Source of the DNA: Actinoplanes subtropicus
Lineage (GTDB): Bacteria > Actinomycetota > Actinomycetes > Mycobacteriales > Micromonosporaceae
Direction: 5' to 3'
Assembly: GCF_000721705.1 (NCBI RefSeq)
Contig: NZ_JOJL01000015.1
Coordinates: forward strand, 1-64,000
DNA: 64,000 bases
This document shows, piece by piece, positions 54,881 to 64,000 of the stretch. Under the pieces are notes generated by a model that made no database searches, had not been told where the DNA came from, and saw nothing but the letters and a program-made list of their open reading frames with translations. The first letter of the stretch is position 1, and each line of letters opens with the position of its first letter. The position numbers and the translations under genes were made by a program.

Positions 54881-54889
54881 CGCAGGGGC

Positions 54890-55339
54890 TCAGGGGACCT
54901 CCGGGTCCGGGTGGGTGGTCCGGTAGCGGTCGGCCGCCTCCTCGGTGATCTGCTGGTTGTCCAGGAGCCAGTCGACCGCTCGTCGCTCGGCGCGGTTGTC
55001 GCGGAACGCGTTCCAGGCCGTGATCAGCTGCCCGTTGTCGCGATCGTGGTAGATCTCGTCGCGGAAGCGGCGGAAGGCGCCGCGCCCGGACATCGTCCGC
55101 TCCAGCCGCGCCGCGAGCTGCTTGTCGCTGAGCCGGGCGACGAAGTCGGCCATGTCGCGATACCACACCCGGGACGGCAACGGCTCGATGAACAGGGCCT
55201 CCTCGTCGGGCTCGTCGTCGCCTTCCGCGAACCAGCACGACGACTCGCCGCTGAGCGGGTCGAACGTCCACCTGCTTTCGGCGCCCTGGTCGGCGAGGGC
55301 GGTGCCCAGCATCTCCAGGTCGACCTTCTCGATCTCCAT
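54890..55339 (-). CDS. UPF0158 family protein
   Basis: A 149-residue acidic protein matching UPF0158: MEIEKVDLEMLGTALAD, then FIEPLPSRVWYRDMADFVAR and GRGAFRRFRDEIY. GGGAGGGTGAACAG precedes ATG 55339. The function of the family is unknown. It is convergent with the ATPase remnant. Confidence 0.85.
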   Translation of the reverse strand: MEIEKVDLEMLGTALADQGAESRWTFDPLSGESSCWFAEGDDEPDEEALFIEPLPSRVWYRDMADFVARLSDKQLAARLERTMSGRGAFRRFRDEIYHDRDNGQLITAWNAFRDNRAERRAVDWLLDNQQITEEAADRYRTTHPDPEVP

Positions 55340-55450
55340 CTGTTCACCCTCCCACCGGCTGGGGTCACGGCTCGCCTCAGGCCCACCCGATGCTGTGGAC
55401 CGGTTCGCTGCTTCGTTGCCGGCAAGGTTGCCACGGGCGGGCGGGGAGCG

Positions 55451-55485
55451 CATCGGACCACGGTATGAGGGACCGTGGTCCGATG
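55451..55485. repeat. Perfect 14-bp inverted repeat with GACCACGGT
   Basis: CATCGGACCACGGT (55451-55464) and ACCGTGGTCCGATG (55472-55485) are exact inverted repeats around 7 bp. The same motif occurs in the inverted repeat at 9316-9372 and once near 29135-29149. It lies upstream of the UPF0158 gene. Confidence 0.8.
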
Positions 55486-55554
55486 CCCGAGCTCGGCCGG
55501 CGGGCCACAATCGCAGGCAACAGCGAAGCCGGCACCCGATACAGCAGGCACCGG

Positions 55555-55632
55555 CAGGAAGGGCACCGGCGAAAGGGCACCGGCGAGAAGGGCACCGGAA
55601 AGGAGGGCACCGGAAAGGAGGGCACCATCGGC
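55555..55632. repeat. GGGCACCGG tandem array
   Basis: About six units of 15 to 17 bp around GAAGGGCACCGG lie in the 524-bp gap between the UPF0158 gene and araA. Unit lengths vary, so it is non-coding. Apart from this array, the palindrome before it and the hairpin after it, I see nothing in the gap. Confidence 0.75.
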
Positions 55633-55813
55633 AGGACTCGGCATCGAGAAAGGGCGGCCGCGAGCCCGACCACCGATCTCAGCCCGGCGGCGGACCGCGG
55701 GCTCGAGTTGCAGCGAGCCGGCTGTCAGCGGCGGGTACGGCACGCCTGCGGTTGATGGCCACCGACGCGTACGGGGAATGCTTCTTGTTCTTTGAAAAAC
55801 CACAGGAAACGAG

Positions 55814-55849
55814 CCGGCGCCGCCTCCTGCAGGAAGGAGGCGGCGCCGG
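55814..55849 (-). terminator. Strong hairpin downstream of araA
   Basis: CCGGCGCCGCCTCC and GGAGGCGGCGCCGG form a perfect 14-bp stem with an 8-base loop, 15 bp beyond the araA stop. A run of five T follows only 14 bases later on the minus strand. It is a convincing end for the araBDA transcript. Confidence 0.7.
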
Positions 55850-55863
55850 ACGATCGGGAACGC

Positions 55864-57354
55864 TCAGATCGGGCGGGAGAGGCGGTAGTAGGCCTGGTTC
55901 CAGCGGACGCGGTCGGCGAAGTCGTAGGGCGTCGTGCGCTCGTCGATGACCAGGAGTTCGGTGCGCTCCATGTCGGCGAAATCGCGCAGCGTCTCCGAGC
56001 CGACCGCCTGGGTCATCACCGTGTGGTGCGGGCCGCCGGCGGTCAGCCAGCACTCGGCGGACGTGGAGAGGGACGGCGCCGGCTTCCAGACCGCGCGGGC
56101 GACCGGTAGGGACGGCAGCGGCTCGTCCGGCGGCACGACCTCGATCTCGTTGGCCACCAGGCGGAAGCGGTCGCCCATGTCGGCCAGGCCGATCACCACG
56201 CCGGGGCCGGCGGCGGCGTCGAACACCAGGCGGACCGGGTCCTCGCGGTTGCCGATGCCCAGCGGGTGGATCTCGCAGCGCGGGCGCTCGGCGGCGATCG
56301 TCGGGCAGACCTCGAGCATGTGGGCGCCGAGGATCTTCGGCTCGCCGGGGCCGAAGTGGTAGGTGTAGTCCTCCATGAAGGAGGTGCCGCGGCCGGTGCC
56401 GGTGCCCATCGCCTTCACGGCCGCGAGCAGGGCGGAGGTCTTCCAGTCGCCCTCGCCGCCGAAGCCGTAGCCGTCGGCCATCAGCCGCTGCACGGCCAGG
56501 CCGGGGAGCTGCCGCAGGCCGCCGAGGTCCTCGAAGTTGGTCGTGAACGCGCCGAAGCCGCCGGAGACGAGGAATTGGCGCAGGCCGGCCTCGATCCGCG
56601 CGGCGTAGCGCAGCGACTCGTGCCGCTCGCCGTCCTTGCGGAGTTCCGGCGCCAGGTCGTAGACGTCGGAATACTCGGCCACCAAAGCGTCGACGTCGGC
56701 GTCGAGCACGGCATCAACCACGGAAACCAGATCATTGACGCCGTACGTGTTGACCGAGACCCCGAAGCGCAGTTCGGCCTCGACCTTGTCGCCCTCGGTC
56801 ACCGCCACGTCGCGCATGTTGTCGCCGAAGCGGGCCAGCCGCAGGGTCCGCAGGTGGGAGTAGCCCGCCGCGGCCCGGAGCCAGGCGTCGATCCGCCGCG
56901 CCACCACGGGGTCGGCCGCGTGCCCGGCGATCGTCTTGCGCGGCACGCCCAGCCGGGCCTGGATGAACCCGAACTCGCGGTCGCCGTGCGCCGCCTGGTT
57001 GAGGTTCATGAAGTCCATGTCGATGGTGGCCCACGGCAGCGACTGGTTGTGCTGGGTGTGCAAGTGCAGCAGCGGCTTGCGCAGGGCGTCCAGGCCGGTG
57101 ATCCACATCTTGGCCGGCGAGAACGTGTGCATCCAGGCGATCACGCCGAGCACGTTCGGGTCGGCGTTCGCCTCGAGCATCACCTGGCGGATCGCGCCCG
57201 AGTCGGTGAGCACCGGCTTGCCGACGATCTCGGCGCTCAGGCCGGCCTGGGTGAGCAGTCCCTGGATCTCGGCGGATTGCGCCGCCACCTGGTCGAGCGT
57301 CTCCGGGCCGTACAGATGCTGGCTGCCGGTCAGGAACCATACCTGGGACTTCAT
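55864..57354 (-). CDS. araA: L-arabinose isomerase
   Basis: A 496-residue isomerase that converts L-arabinose to L-ribulose with Mn. Family blocks include [16 protein letters not shown] at the start, [11 protein letters not shown], and the Glu/His region [26 protein letters not shown]. Start ATG 57354 overlaps the araD stop by 4 bp. It is the last gene of araBDA. Confidence 0.96.
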   Translation of the reverse strand: MKSQVWFLTGSQHLYGPETLDQVAAQSAEIQGLLTQAGLSAEIVGKPVLTDSGAIRQVMLEANADPNVLGVIAWMHTFSPAKMWITGLDALRKPLLHLHTQHNQSLPWATIDMDFMNLNQAAHGDREFGFIQARLGVPRKTIAGHAADPVVARRIDAWLRAAAGYSHLRTLRLARFGDNMRDVAVTEGDKVEAELRFGVSVNTYGVNDLVSVVDAVLDADVDALVAEYSDVYDLAPELRKDGERHESLRYAARIEAGLRQFLVSGGFGAFTTNFEDLGGLRQLPGLAVQRLMADGYGFGGEGDWKTSALLAAVKAMGTGTGRGTSFMEDYTYHFGPGEPKILGAHMLEVCPTIAAERPRCEIHPLGIGNREDPVRLVFDAAAGPGVVIGLADMGDRFRLVANEIEVVPPDEPLPSLPVARAVWKPAPSLSTSAECWLTAGGPHHTVMTQAVGSETLRDFADMERTELLVIDERTTPYDFADRVRWNQAYYRLSRPI

Positions 57355-58013
57355 GCGACGGGCTCCTGTCCGTAGACGTTCTGGTAGCGGGCGTAGAGGG
57401 AATCGATGTCCGCCTGGCCGATCGGCAGGGGTGTGCCGAGCTGCCGGGCGATGTGCACGGTGCGGGCCACGTCCTCGCACATGACGGCGGCCTTGACCGC
57501 GTCACGGGCGGAGCGGCCGATGGTGAAGACGCCGTGGTTGCGCATGAGCACGGCCGGCGAGCGGTGCCCGCGAAGCGTTTCGACGATGCCCCGGCCGATG
57601 GAGTCGTCGCCGATCAGGGCGAACGGCCCGACCGGGATCTCGCCGCCGAACTCGTCCGCGATCATCGTGAGCACGCACGGGATCGGCTCGGCGCGGGCGG
57701 CCCAGGCCGTCGCGTACGTGGAGTGGGTGTGCACGACGCCCTGGACGTGCGGCATGTGTTTGTACACGTACGCGTGCGCGGCGGTGTCGCTGGACGGTTT
57801 GTGCTCGCCCTCGACCAGGTTGCCGTCGAGGTCGGTGACCACCATGTTGTCCGCGCAGATCTCGTCGTAGGAGATGCCGGACGGCTTGATCACCAGCAGG
57901 TCCTCGCCGGGCACCCGCGCCGACACGTTGCCGGCGGTCCACACCACCAGGTCGTTGCGGGGCAGTTCGGCGTGCAGGTCGGCGACCATCTTCCTGATGT
58001 CGGAGAGGCTCAT
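57351..58013 (-). CDS. araD: L-ribulose-5-phosphate 4-epimerase
   Basis: A 220-residue class II aldolase-fold epimerase, converting L-ribulose-5-phosphate to D-xylulose-5-phosphate. Zinc-ligand HTH in [12 protein letters not shown] (about residues 96-98) and the later His in HIARQL are present, as are [11 protein letters not shown] and [11 protein letters not shown]. Both ends overlap its neighbours by 4 bp (ATGA). Confidence 0.95.
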   Translation of the reverse strand: MSLSDIRKMVADLHAELPRNDLVVWTAGNVSARVPGEDLLVIKPSGISYDEICADNMVVTDLDGNLVEGEHKPSSDTAAHAYVYKHMPHVQGVVHTHSTYATAWAARAEPIPCVLTMIADEFGGEIPVGPFALIGDDSIGRGIVETLRGHRSPAVLMRNHGVFTIGRSARDAVKAAVMCEDVARTVHIARQLGTPLPIGQADIDSLYARYQNVYGQEPVA

Positions 58014-59641
58014 GCGGCGGCCTTCTTCTGGATCGCCCGCAACTTGCGCATCACCCGGTTCGCGCCCCGCCCGAAGTAGTCGTGCAGCGTGGAGTACTCG
58101 GCGTAGATCTCGTCGTAGATCGCGGCCGCTGAAGGATCCGGCAGATAGGCGTCCGGTATGACGCGGCCCATCGCGTCGGCCGCCGCGCGTACGGACGGAT
58201 ACGCGCCGGCGGCCGCCGCCGCATGGATCGCCGAGCCCAGCGCCGGCCCCTGGTCGGAGCCGATCGCCGACAGCGGCATGTTGAGCACGTCCGCGTAGAT
58301 CTGCATGAGCAGCTTGTTCTTGAGCAGGCCGCCGGCCGCGATGAACTCGCGCACCGGCACGCCGGCCGCGGTGAACGTCTCGACGATCTTGCGGGTGCCG
58401 AAGGCGGTCGCCTCGATCAGCGCCCGGTAGATGTCGGCCGGCTTCGTGGCGAGCGTCTCCCCTACCAGCAGGCCGGACAGTTCGGCGTCGACCAGCACCG
58501 ACCGGTTCCCGCCGTGCCAATCCAGAGCGATCAGACCGTGCTCGCCGGCCCGCTGCTCCGCCGCCAATGAAGTGAGCCGCTCGTGCGTCCACTCCTCGCC
58601 GAGATTGTCGACGTAGTGGCCGAAAATGTCGCCGACGCCGCTCTGCCCCGCCTCGTACCCGTAGAGGCCGGCCACGATCCCGCCGTCCACCACCCCACAC
58701 ATCCCGGGGACCTCGCGGATCTCGTCGCCGTTCATCACGTGGCAGGTGGAGGTACCCATGATCGCGACCATCTGGCCGGGGTCGAGGCCCTTGGCTGCGG
58801 CGCTGGTCACGTGCGCGTCGACGTTGCCGACCGCGACCGCGATGCCCTCGGGCAGGCCGGTCCACTGCGCCGCCTGCGCGGTCAGCGTGCCGGCCGCGTC
58901 GCCCAGCCGGCCGATCGGCTGGTCGAGCTTGTCGGTCACAAAACTTTCGAAGGCCGGATTGAGCTCGGCCAGGAACGCCGGCGACGGGTACCGGCCGTCC
59001 TGCAGGATGCCCTTGTAACCGGCGGTGCAGGCGTTGCGCACGTAGCTGCCGGTGAGCTGCCAGACGATCCAGTCGGCCGCCTCGACCCAGCGCGCGGTCG
59101 CCGCGTACGCCTCCGGGTCCTCCTCCAGCAGCTGCAGGCCCTTGGCGAACTCCCACTCCGAGGAGATCAGCCCGCCGTAGCGGGCGAGCCACGGCTCGCC
59201 GCGCTTGGCGGCGAGCTCGTTGATCCGATCCGCTTGCGGCTGGGCGGCGTGGTGCTTCCAGAGCTTGACGTACGCGTGCGGCCGGCTGCGCCACTCGGGG
59301 AGCTCGGACAGCGGCGTGCCGTCGGCGAGCGTGGGCACCATCGTGCAGGCGGTGAAGTCGGTGCCGATGCCGATGACGTGCGCGGGGTCGACCCCGGCGG
59401 CGGCGAGCGCGGCGGGCACGGCGGTCTTGAGCACGTCGACATAATCGGAGGGCACCTGCAGGGCCCAGTCGTGGCCGAGCGGGGTGCCGTCCGGGAGCGC
59501 GTCGGTGAGGACCGCGTGCGAGTAGTCGTGCACCGCGGAGCCGAGCTCCGCACCGTCGGCGACGCGAACGACGACCGCGCGGCCGGAGAGGGTGCCGTAA
59601 TCGACACCGACCACGCAGGCCACGGTGGGGTCAACGGGCAT
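58010..59641 (-). CDS. araB: Ribulokinase
   Basis: A 543-residue FGGY-family kinase for L-ribulose. It has the N-terminal phosphate loop VGVDYGTLSGRAVVV, TDFTACTMVPTL, MGTSTCHVM and the C-terminal FIAAGGLLKNKLLMQIYADV. It is the first gene of araBDA. The ATG at 59641 (MPVDPT) is used; the frame runs on into an upstream repeat array. Two LacI-type sites lie 38-101 bp upstream. Confidence 0.95.
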   Translation of the reverse strand: MPVDPTVACVVGVDYGTLSGRAVVVRVADGAELGSAVHDYSHAVLTDALPDGTPLGHDWALQVPSDYVDVLKTAVPAALAAAGVDPAHVIGIGTDFTACTMVPTLADGTPLSELPEWRSRPHAYVKLWKHHAAQPQADRINELAAKRGEPWLARYGGLISSEWEFAKGLQLLEEDPEAYAATARWVEAADWIVWQLTGSYVRNACTAGYKGILQDGRYPSPAFLAELNPAFESFVTDKLDQPIGRLGDAAGTLTAQAAQWTGLPEGIAVAVGNVDAHVTSAAAKGLDPGQMVAIMGTSTCHVMNGDEIREVPGMCGVVDGGIVAGLYGYEAGQSGVGDIFGHYVDNLGEEWTHERLTSLAAEQRAGEHGLIALDWHGGNRSVLVDAELSGLLVGETLATKPADIYRALIEATAFGTRKIVETFTAAGVPVREFIAAGGLLKNKLLMQIYADVLNMPLSAIGSDQGPALGSAIHAAAAAGAYPSVRAAADAMGRVIPDAYLPDPSAAAIYDEIYAEYSTLHDYFGRGANRVMRKLRAIQKKAAA

Positions 59642-59679
59642 GTGGGGCCAACCTCTCACGTTGTGGGGGCGTTTCAGCA

Positions 59680-59742
59680 TTGTTATCGCTAACAACACAG
59701 GTGTCAACGCCGGTCGGCGGGAGCAATTGTTATCGCTAACAC
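59680..59742. promoter_or_regulatory. Two LacI-family operators before araB
   Basis: TTGTTATCGCTAACAA (59680-59695) and TTGTTATCGCTAACAC (59727-59742) share TGTTA-TCGC-TAACA dyads 47 bp apart. They have the central CG typical of LacI-family sites and surround the probable araB promoter. The regulator may be the LacI protein of this locus or one elsewhere, because its own nearby palindrome has a different sequence. Confidence 0.8.
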
Positions 59743-59842
59743 GACGCAGGTCAGGGCGTTGCGCGGCCAGATTCATCGGCGTCGCCGTGTGTCGCCGCCC
59801 TCGGCGACGGGCCGGCCGGGCGCGCGGCGCCTGGCCGATGTT

Positions 59843-60005
59843 CATGCCGGCGCCCGGCCGGTGTCCATGCCGGCGTCCATGCCGGTGTCCATGCCGGCGT
59901 CCATGCCGGCGTCCATGCCGGCGCCCGGCCGGCGTCCATGCCGGCGCCCGGCCGGCGTCCATGCCGGCGCCCGGCCGGCGTCCATGCCGGCGCCCGGCCG
60001 GCGTC
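59843..60005. repeat. CATGCCGGCG tandem array
   Basis: CATGCCGGCG recurs at 59843, 59866, 59878, 59890, 59902, 59914, 59937, 59960 and 59983, with spacings of 12 or 23 bp. The 23-bp unit is not a multiple of three, so frames open through it are accidental. It fills most of the 495-bp gap between araB and the MMPL gene. The rest of the gap holds the araB operators and a ribosome site for the MMPL gene. Confidence 0.85.
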
Positions 60006-60136
60006 CCGGCGGAAACGCCGAATCCAGGTCAAACGGCGCGGTACTGACAAGATCCGCCGCAGCCGGGCGCAAACGGATCCGGTCAGATCGCGGCGGGTCG
60101 GTGCCGAAGGTACGAGGACTTCTACAGGGAGGCCTC

Positions 60137-62317
60137 GTGGCTACGTTGCTCTACCGGCTGGGCCGGTACTCGTTCCGCCGGCGCAAACTCGTCGGCCTGC
60201 TGTGGGTGCTCGTGCTCGCCCTCTTCGGGGTCGGCGCGGCCACCCTGTCCGGCACGACCAGCGACACGTTCTCGATCCCCGGGACCGAGTCGTTCCGGGC
60301 GATGGACGTGCTCGAGAAGAAGTTCGGCGCCGGCGCCGGCGGGGCCTCTGCCCGGGTCGTCTTCACCACCGCCGGGAACGCCAAGCTCACCGGCGCCGCC
60401 CAGAACGCCGCCGTCGAAAAGGCGGTCGCCGCGCTCGAGAAGGCTCCGCAGGTCGCCTCGGTCGCCGATCCCTTCGCCGCCAAGACGATTTCCCAGGACC
60501 AGCAGACCGCGTACGCCACGGTCACCTACTCCGTCGCCGCCACCGGGATCACCGACGCCGCCCGGACCGCGCTGTTCGCCGCCGGCGACACGGCCAAGTC
60601 GGCCGGCCTGGACGTCGAGTACACCGGCGAGGCGACGGCCGGCCAGGGCGGCGGCCAGTCCACCGAGGGGCTCGGCCTGATCATCGCCGCGTTCGTCCTG
60701 ATCGTCACGTTCGGCGCGCTGATCGCCGCCGGCCTGCCGCTGCTCACCGCGATCCTCGGCGTGGCGCTGGGCATGACCGGCATCCAGATCGCGACCGGCT
60801 TCTTCGACCTGTCCTCGTCGACCTCGGCGCTGGCCACGATGCTCGGCCTGGCCGTCGGCATCGACTACGCGCTGTTCATCGTCTCCCGCTTCCGCCACGA
60901 GCTGGCCGAGGGCCGCGACGGCGAGGAGGCCGCGGGCCGCGCCACCGGCACCGCCGGCTCGGCCGTGGTGTTCGCCGGCCTCACCGTGATCATCGCGCTG
61001 GCGGCGCTGAGCGTCACCGGCATCCCGTTCCTCTCCGCGATGGGCCTGGCCGCCGCGTTCACCGTGGCCATGGCCGTGCTGATCACCCTGACCCTGACGC
61101 CGGCCCTGCTCGGCTTCGCTGGCCGCAAGGTGCTTGCCAAGAAGGACCGGGCCGGCTTCCGGGCCCCGAACGGCAAGATGCCCTTCGGCGAGCGGTGGGC
61201 CCGACTCGTACTCAAGAATCGGATTGTTGCTCTTGTTCTTGCCCTCGGGGTGATCGGCGCGATCGCGTTGCCGGCCCTGGACCTGCGCCTGGCCCTGCCG
61301 GACGACAGCACCGCGTCGCCCGCCTCGACCCAGCGCAAGGCCTATGACCAGCTGTCCGAGGGCTTCGGCGCCGGCTTCAACGGGCCGCTGATCGTGGTCG
61401 TCGAGCACGCCTCGAGGACGTCGGCCGCCGCCGCGCAGAAGGCCATCTCCGGTCTGCACGACGTCGTGCTCGTCACCCCGCCGACCCTGAACCCGGCCGG
61501 CGACACCGCCATGCTGACGGTCGTCCCGGGCAGCGGCGCCACCGCGGAGGCCACCAAGAAGCTGGTGACCGCGATCCGCGCGCTGCCCGACATCGACGGC
61601 GCGTCGCTGGCCGTCACCGGCACCACGGCGATCAACATCGACGTGACCGACAAGATCACCAAGGCGCTCATCCCGTACCTGGCAATTGTCGTGGGTCTTG
61701 CTCTTGTCCTGCTCATGCTGGTGTTCCGCAGCGTGCTGGTGCCGCTGAAGGCCACGATCGGCTTCCTGCTGTCGGTGGCCGCCACGTTCGGCGCGGTGGT
61801 CTTCGTCTTCCAGCAGGGTCACCTGGCCGGCCTGATCGGCGTCGACGCGACCGGCCCGATCACCAGCCTGATGCCCATCTTCCTGATCGGCATCCTGTTC
61901 GGCCTGGCCATGGACTACGAGGTCTTCCTGGTGACGCGCACCCGCGAGGAGTACGTTCACGGCGCCGCCCCGAACGACGCGGTGGTGACCGGAATGCGGC
62001 ACGGCTCGCGCGTGGTCACCGCGGCCGCGCTCATCATGATGAGCGTCTTCGCCGGCTTCATCCTGGCCGACGAGACCATCATCAAGACGCTGGGCTTCGC
62101 GTTCGCGTTCGGCGTGGCGGTGGACGCGTTCCTGGTCCGCATGACGATCGTCCCGGCGGTGTTGTCGCTGTTCGGCAGGGCGGCGTGGTGGCTGCCGAAG
62201 TGGCTGGACCGCGTCGTGCCGAACGTCGACGTCGAGGGCGAGGGGCTGACCAAGCAGCTCGCCGCTTCGGCGGAGCAGGAGCCGGAGGAGCGCGAGCTCA
62301 TCGGCGTCGCGGCCTGA
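60137..62317 (+). CDS. MMPL/RND family transporter
   Basis: A 726-residue membrane protein of the MMPL type. It has two similar halves, each with one membrane segment, an outer domain and five clustered segments. The proton-relay motif appears as AVGIDYALFIVSRFRHEL and again as GLAMDYEVFLVTRTREEY. It probably exports lipids or hydrophobic compounds. GTG 60137 is preceded by AGGGAGG. It is alone, divergent from araB. Confidence 0.92.
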   Translation: MATLLYRLGRYSFRRRKLVGLLWVLVLALFGVGAATLSGTTSDTFSIPGTESFRAMDVLEKKFGAGAGGASARVVFTTAGNAKLTGAAQNAAVEKAVAALEKAPQVASVADPFAAKTISQDQQTAYATVTYSVAATGITDAARTALFAAGDTAKSAGLDVEYTGEATAGQGGGQSTEGLGLIIAAFVLIVTFGALIAAGLPLLTAILGVALGMTGIQIATGFFDLSSSTSALATMLGLAVGIDYALFIVSRFRHELAEGRDGEEAAGRATGTAGSAVVFAGLTVIIALAALSVTGIPFLSAMGLAAAFTVAMAVLITLTLTPALLGFAGRKVLAKKDRAGFRAPNGKMPFGERWARLVLKNRIVALVLALGVIGAIALPALDLRLALPDDSTASPASTQRKAYDQLSEGFGAGFNGPLIVVVEHASRTSAAAAQKAISGLHDVVLVTPPTLNPAGDTAMLTVVPGSGATAEATKKLVTAIRALPDIDGASLAVTGTTAINIDVTDKITKALIPYLAIVVGLALVLLMLVFRSVLVPLKATIGFLLSVAATFGAVVFVFQQGHLAGLIGVDATGPITSLMPIFLIGILFGLAMDYEVFLVTRTREEYVHGAAPNDAVVTGMRHGSRVVTAAALIMMSVFAGFILADETIIKTLGFAFAFGVAVDAFLVRMTIVPAVLSLFGRAAWWLPKWLDRVVPNVDVEGEGLTKQLAASAEQEPEERELIGVAA

Positions 62318-62370
62318 CGTGCGCGGGGCGGCCGGCGCTCGGCCGGCCGCCCGCGCACAACCGATCAGAA

Positions 62371-63165
62371 TCAGTCGTCGATCTCGAACAGGTGCAGCGA
62401 CTCCTCCTTGTCGCGGCAGTGGGCCTGCTGCGAGTCGCGCTTGCTGCGATCGGAAACGACCACCACGGTCGACGGCCCGAGCCAGCACACCCCCTCGACC
62501 GTGCAGTAGCCGTGCGGAAACCGATACGTTCGGCCGAGGCCGGTCGCCGCCCACTTGTCCGGTGCGAGCTCGCCCACCCACAGGGCCGCCGACTGCTGCG
62601 AGATCAGCGCCATCCGATCGCCGTCGATCGAGATCCCGCTGTAGTCGGCCAGCCCCAGGCCGCCCGGCAGCTCGACGGTCGCGACGTGTTTCCAGTTCCG
62701 CCGCCCCGGCCGGAAAACCAGCAGACCCCCGGATTCATGCAAACCAAGCAGGTGTACGCCGTTGTCCCGCCGCACCAGTTCGAGGCCCTCGATGCCCTTG
62801 TTCGCCCGCGCGATCGGGTACTCGAGCCAGCCCGACGCGACCGGGTTCAGGCCGGCGTCGTACTCCTCGACCCGCGCCTGGAAGCCGCCGTCCCGCCGCT
62901 CGGATTCGATCAGCAGGAACAGGTGCCCGGTGCTCGGATCGTGCGCGATGTCCTCGTATCCCGGCGACTCTCCGGCCGGCGGCGTCCACGTCACGTCGTT
63001 GGCCGCCGTCCGGGAGAGGTCGGCGTCGATCCGGGCGACCGCTCGCAAGTTGTCGAAGATGACCAGATGGCGACCGTCGACGAACACCACGCCGCTCGCC
63101 TCCAGCCGGCCGGGCGAGCCGGCCGGCAGCAGGTCACGGATGCGGGCCTCGCCGATCAGTCGCAT
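62371..63165 (-). CDS. SdiA-regulated/esterase-like propeller protein
   Basis: A 264-residue, beta-rich protein. Repeated strand motifs (VFVDGRHLVIFDNLRAVARI; GYEDIAHDPSTGHLFLLIES; GIEGLELVRRDNG; YCTVEGVCWLGPSTVVVVSD) resemble a small propeller of the SdiA-regulated or phytase-like kind. No signal peptide is seen. It begins at the last base of the CotH-type gene, so the two form an operon. Confidence 0.65.
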   Translation of the reverse strand: MRLIGEARIRDLLPAGSPGRLEASGVVFVDGRHLVIFDNLRAVARIDADLSRTAANDVTWTPPAGESPGYEDIAHDPSTGHLFLLIESERRDGGFQARVEEYDAGLNPVASGWLEYPIARANKGIEGLELVRRDNGVHLLGLHESGGLLVFRPGRRNWKHVATVELPGGLGLADYSGISIDGDRMALISQQSAALWVGELAPDKWAATGLGRTYRFPHGYCTVEGVCWLGPSTVVVVSDRSKRDSQQAHCRDKEESLHLFEIDD

Positions 63166-64000
63166 CAGAACCGAGCGCCGCTCGCCCCGGCCGGATACCG
63201 GTCGCGCAGCGCGGCCAACTGCTCGCGGGCGCTGTCGCATCGCATCCGGGTGTAGTGATAGATCCCGAGCGCGAACTCGTTGGCGTGCCGCAGCTCGAAC
63301 TGCTCGTGCCCGGCCCGGTAGACCTCGTCGTTGGTGAACTGGCGGCCGGTGAACGGCGCCGAGTTCGGCGAGGTCGCCTCGTAGTACGCCGACGGGATCA
63401 CTCGTGGCCACAACGCGGTCATCCGGTCGGTCAGCGCCGCCGGGGTGAAGTCGGTGTCCAGCAGGTGCCCGAGGTGGTCCAGGTAGTACTGGGCGAAGTC
63501 GTGGTTGGCCAGCAGGTTCGTGACCAGCGGTATCCGGGAGAGGCCCGTTCCCTGGTGGTACGCCTTGGTGTTGGCCGGCCAGTCGAGCAGGTCGGTGTAC
63601 TGCCACGCGGTGCCGAAGTAGTCGATCCCGAGGCAGTTGTCGTAGTCCCACGGGAGGAAGGTGAAGTACGGCTTGTCGAGGAAGTCCTTGCCGGCGCCCG
63701 GCCGGCCGCCGTTGTAGAGGTAGTAGTTCGCCGGGGTCGCGAAGTAGTTGTCCCAGCTGCCGAGCAGAACGTTCAGACTTGCCCAGCGCAGAAATCTCCG
63801 TACGTCGAAAACTTCTTCTACCGCCGCGCGGAACTTGTCGGAACCGGAAGAGCCCGCGTTGATGACCCGCGCGAGGTCGGCCAGATCGTCGTATCCGTTG
63901 AGATCGGCGTCGTCCTCGTTGGTCTTCAGCCGATAGGTCAGGTCCGGGTGGTCGTGCCGGGTGAAGTACTGCCGGCCGCTGTCGTCGCCATCCGGTCCGA
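63165..64000 (-). CDS. CotH kinase family protein, 3' part
   Basis: The frame is open from the window edge to 63165 and contains no start, so only the last roughly 277 residues are seen. It matches CotH-type atypical protein kinases: RLKTNEDDADLNGYDDLADL, then RFLRWASLNVLLGSWDNYF, and the catalytic-type FLPWDYDNCLGIDYFG. In Bacillus, CotH phosphorylates spore coat proteins; actinobacterial members are of uncertain role. The start and possible signal peptide lie outside the window. Confidence 0.85.
   Translation of the reverse strand, partial: GPDGDDSGRQYFTRHDHPDLTYRLKTNEDDADLNGYDDLADLARVINAGSSGSDKFRAAVEEVFDVRRFLRWASLNVLLGSWDNYFATPANYYLYNGGRPGAGKDFLDKPYFTFLPWDYDNCLGIDYFGTAWQYTDLLDWPANTKAYHQGTGLSRIPLVTNLLANHDFAQYYLDHLGHLLDTDFTPAALTDRMTALWPRVIPSAYYEATSPNSAPFTGRQFTNDEVYRAGHEQFELRHANEFALGIYHYTRMRCDSAREQLAALRDRYPAGASGARF

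Noticed and set aside
49583..59641. Mobile element or phage at the arabinose locus
   Set aside because: No integrase, transposase or terminal repeat is seen, and gene order is a coherent sugar-use locus.
59642..59962. N-terminal extension of araB into the CATGCCGGCG array
   Set aside because: The ribulokinase fold starts right after ATG 59641, the extension is repeat-derived, and it would cover both operators.

Overview
This is a high-GC actinobacterial chromosome segment. Mycothiol-dependent (DinB/maleylpyruvate isomerase-type) and F420-type enzymes, a FolP2-like dihydropteroate synthase, many TetR regulators facing exporters, and a CotH-type protein fit the Micromonosporaceae; Actinoplanes or a close relative is my best guess, inferred from gene content only.

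Layout. 0-10 kb: surE, a GGDEF-EAL protein, a maltokinase-cap-like protein, a MarR/SDR divergent pair with a palindromic operator, an LLM-type oxidoreductase, a FolP2-like DHPS, a TetR/MFS pair with two identical operators, and a TauE/SafE exporter. 10.5-11.1 kb: a minus-strand cluster of four odd tRNA genes, preceded by a possible 15-codon leader ORF and a terminator hairpin. 11-19 kb: a DinB-like protein, a frameshifted glycosyltransferase remnant, a Ser/Thr kinase with an extracellular Thr/Pro-rich tail, a secreted beta-propeller/LamG protein, a lipoprotein, a GntP permease and an unknown protein. 19-24.7 kb: TetR/SDR and TetR/MFS modules with operators, an amidohydrolase, a tiny membrane protein and a PfkB kinase. 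24.7-32 kb: htpG, a membrane protein, a frameshifted sigma factor, a P-loop protein, a GNAT enzyme and a serine hydrolase. Three genes between 20 and 30 kb carry in-frame tandem repeats.

32.0-40.7 kb is the most striking block: seven minus-strand genes, all joined by short overlaps (4 or 16 bp). In transcription order they encode a membrane-anchored helical protein, a ClpB-like AAA+ ATPase, a radical-SAM protein, a zinc-ribbon/FHA protein, a PP2C phosphatase, a membrane Ser/Thr kinase with Arg at the usual catalytic Lys position, and an Sll1717-type P-loop ATPase. It looks like one phospho-regulated, NTP-driven machine of unknown role, possibly a conflict or stress system.

40.8-48.3 kb: an ECF42-type sigma factor with its YCII partner, a SnoaL protein facing a TetR gene across an 18-bp perfect palindrome, a discoidin-domain membrane protein, a multi-pass membrane protein, and a DUF2207/LemA pair. 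48.3-59.7 kb is an L-arabinose/arabinan locus: a LacI regulator, an ABC sugar importer, a GH51 arabinofuranosidase, and an araBDA operon with two LacI-type operators. Between them lie an ATPase 3' remnant and a UPF0158 protein. 60-64 kb: an MMPL transporter, an SdiA-regulated-like protein and the 3' part of a CotH-type gene running off the edge.

Several intergenic stretches hold GC-rich short tandem repeats, and a palindrome containing GACCACGGT recurs near them.
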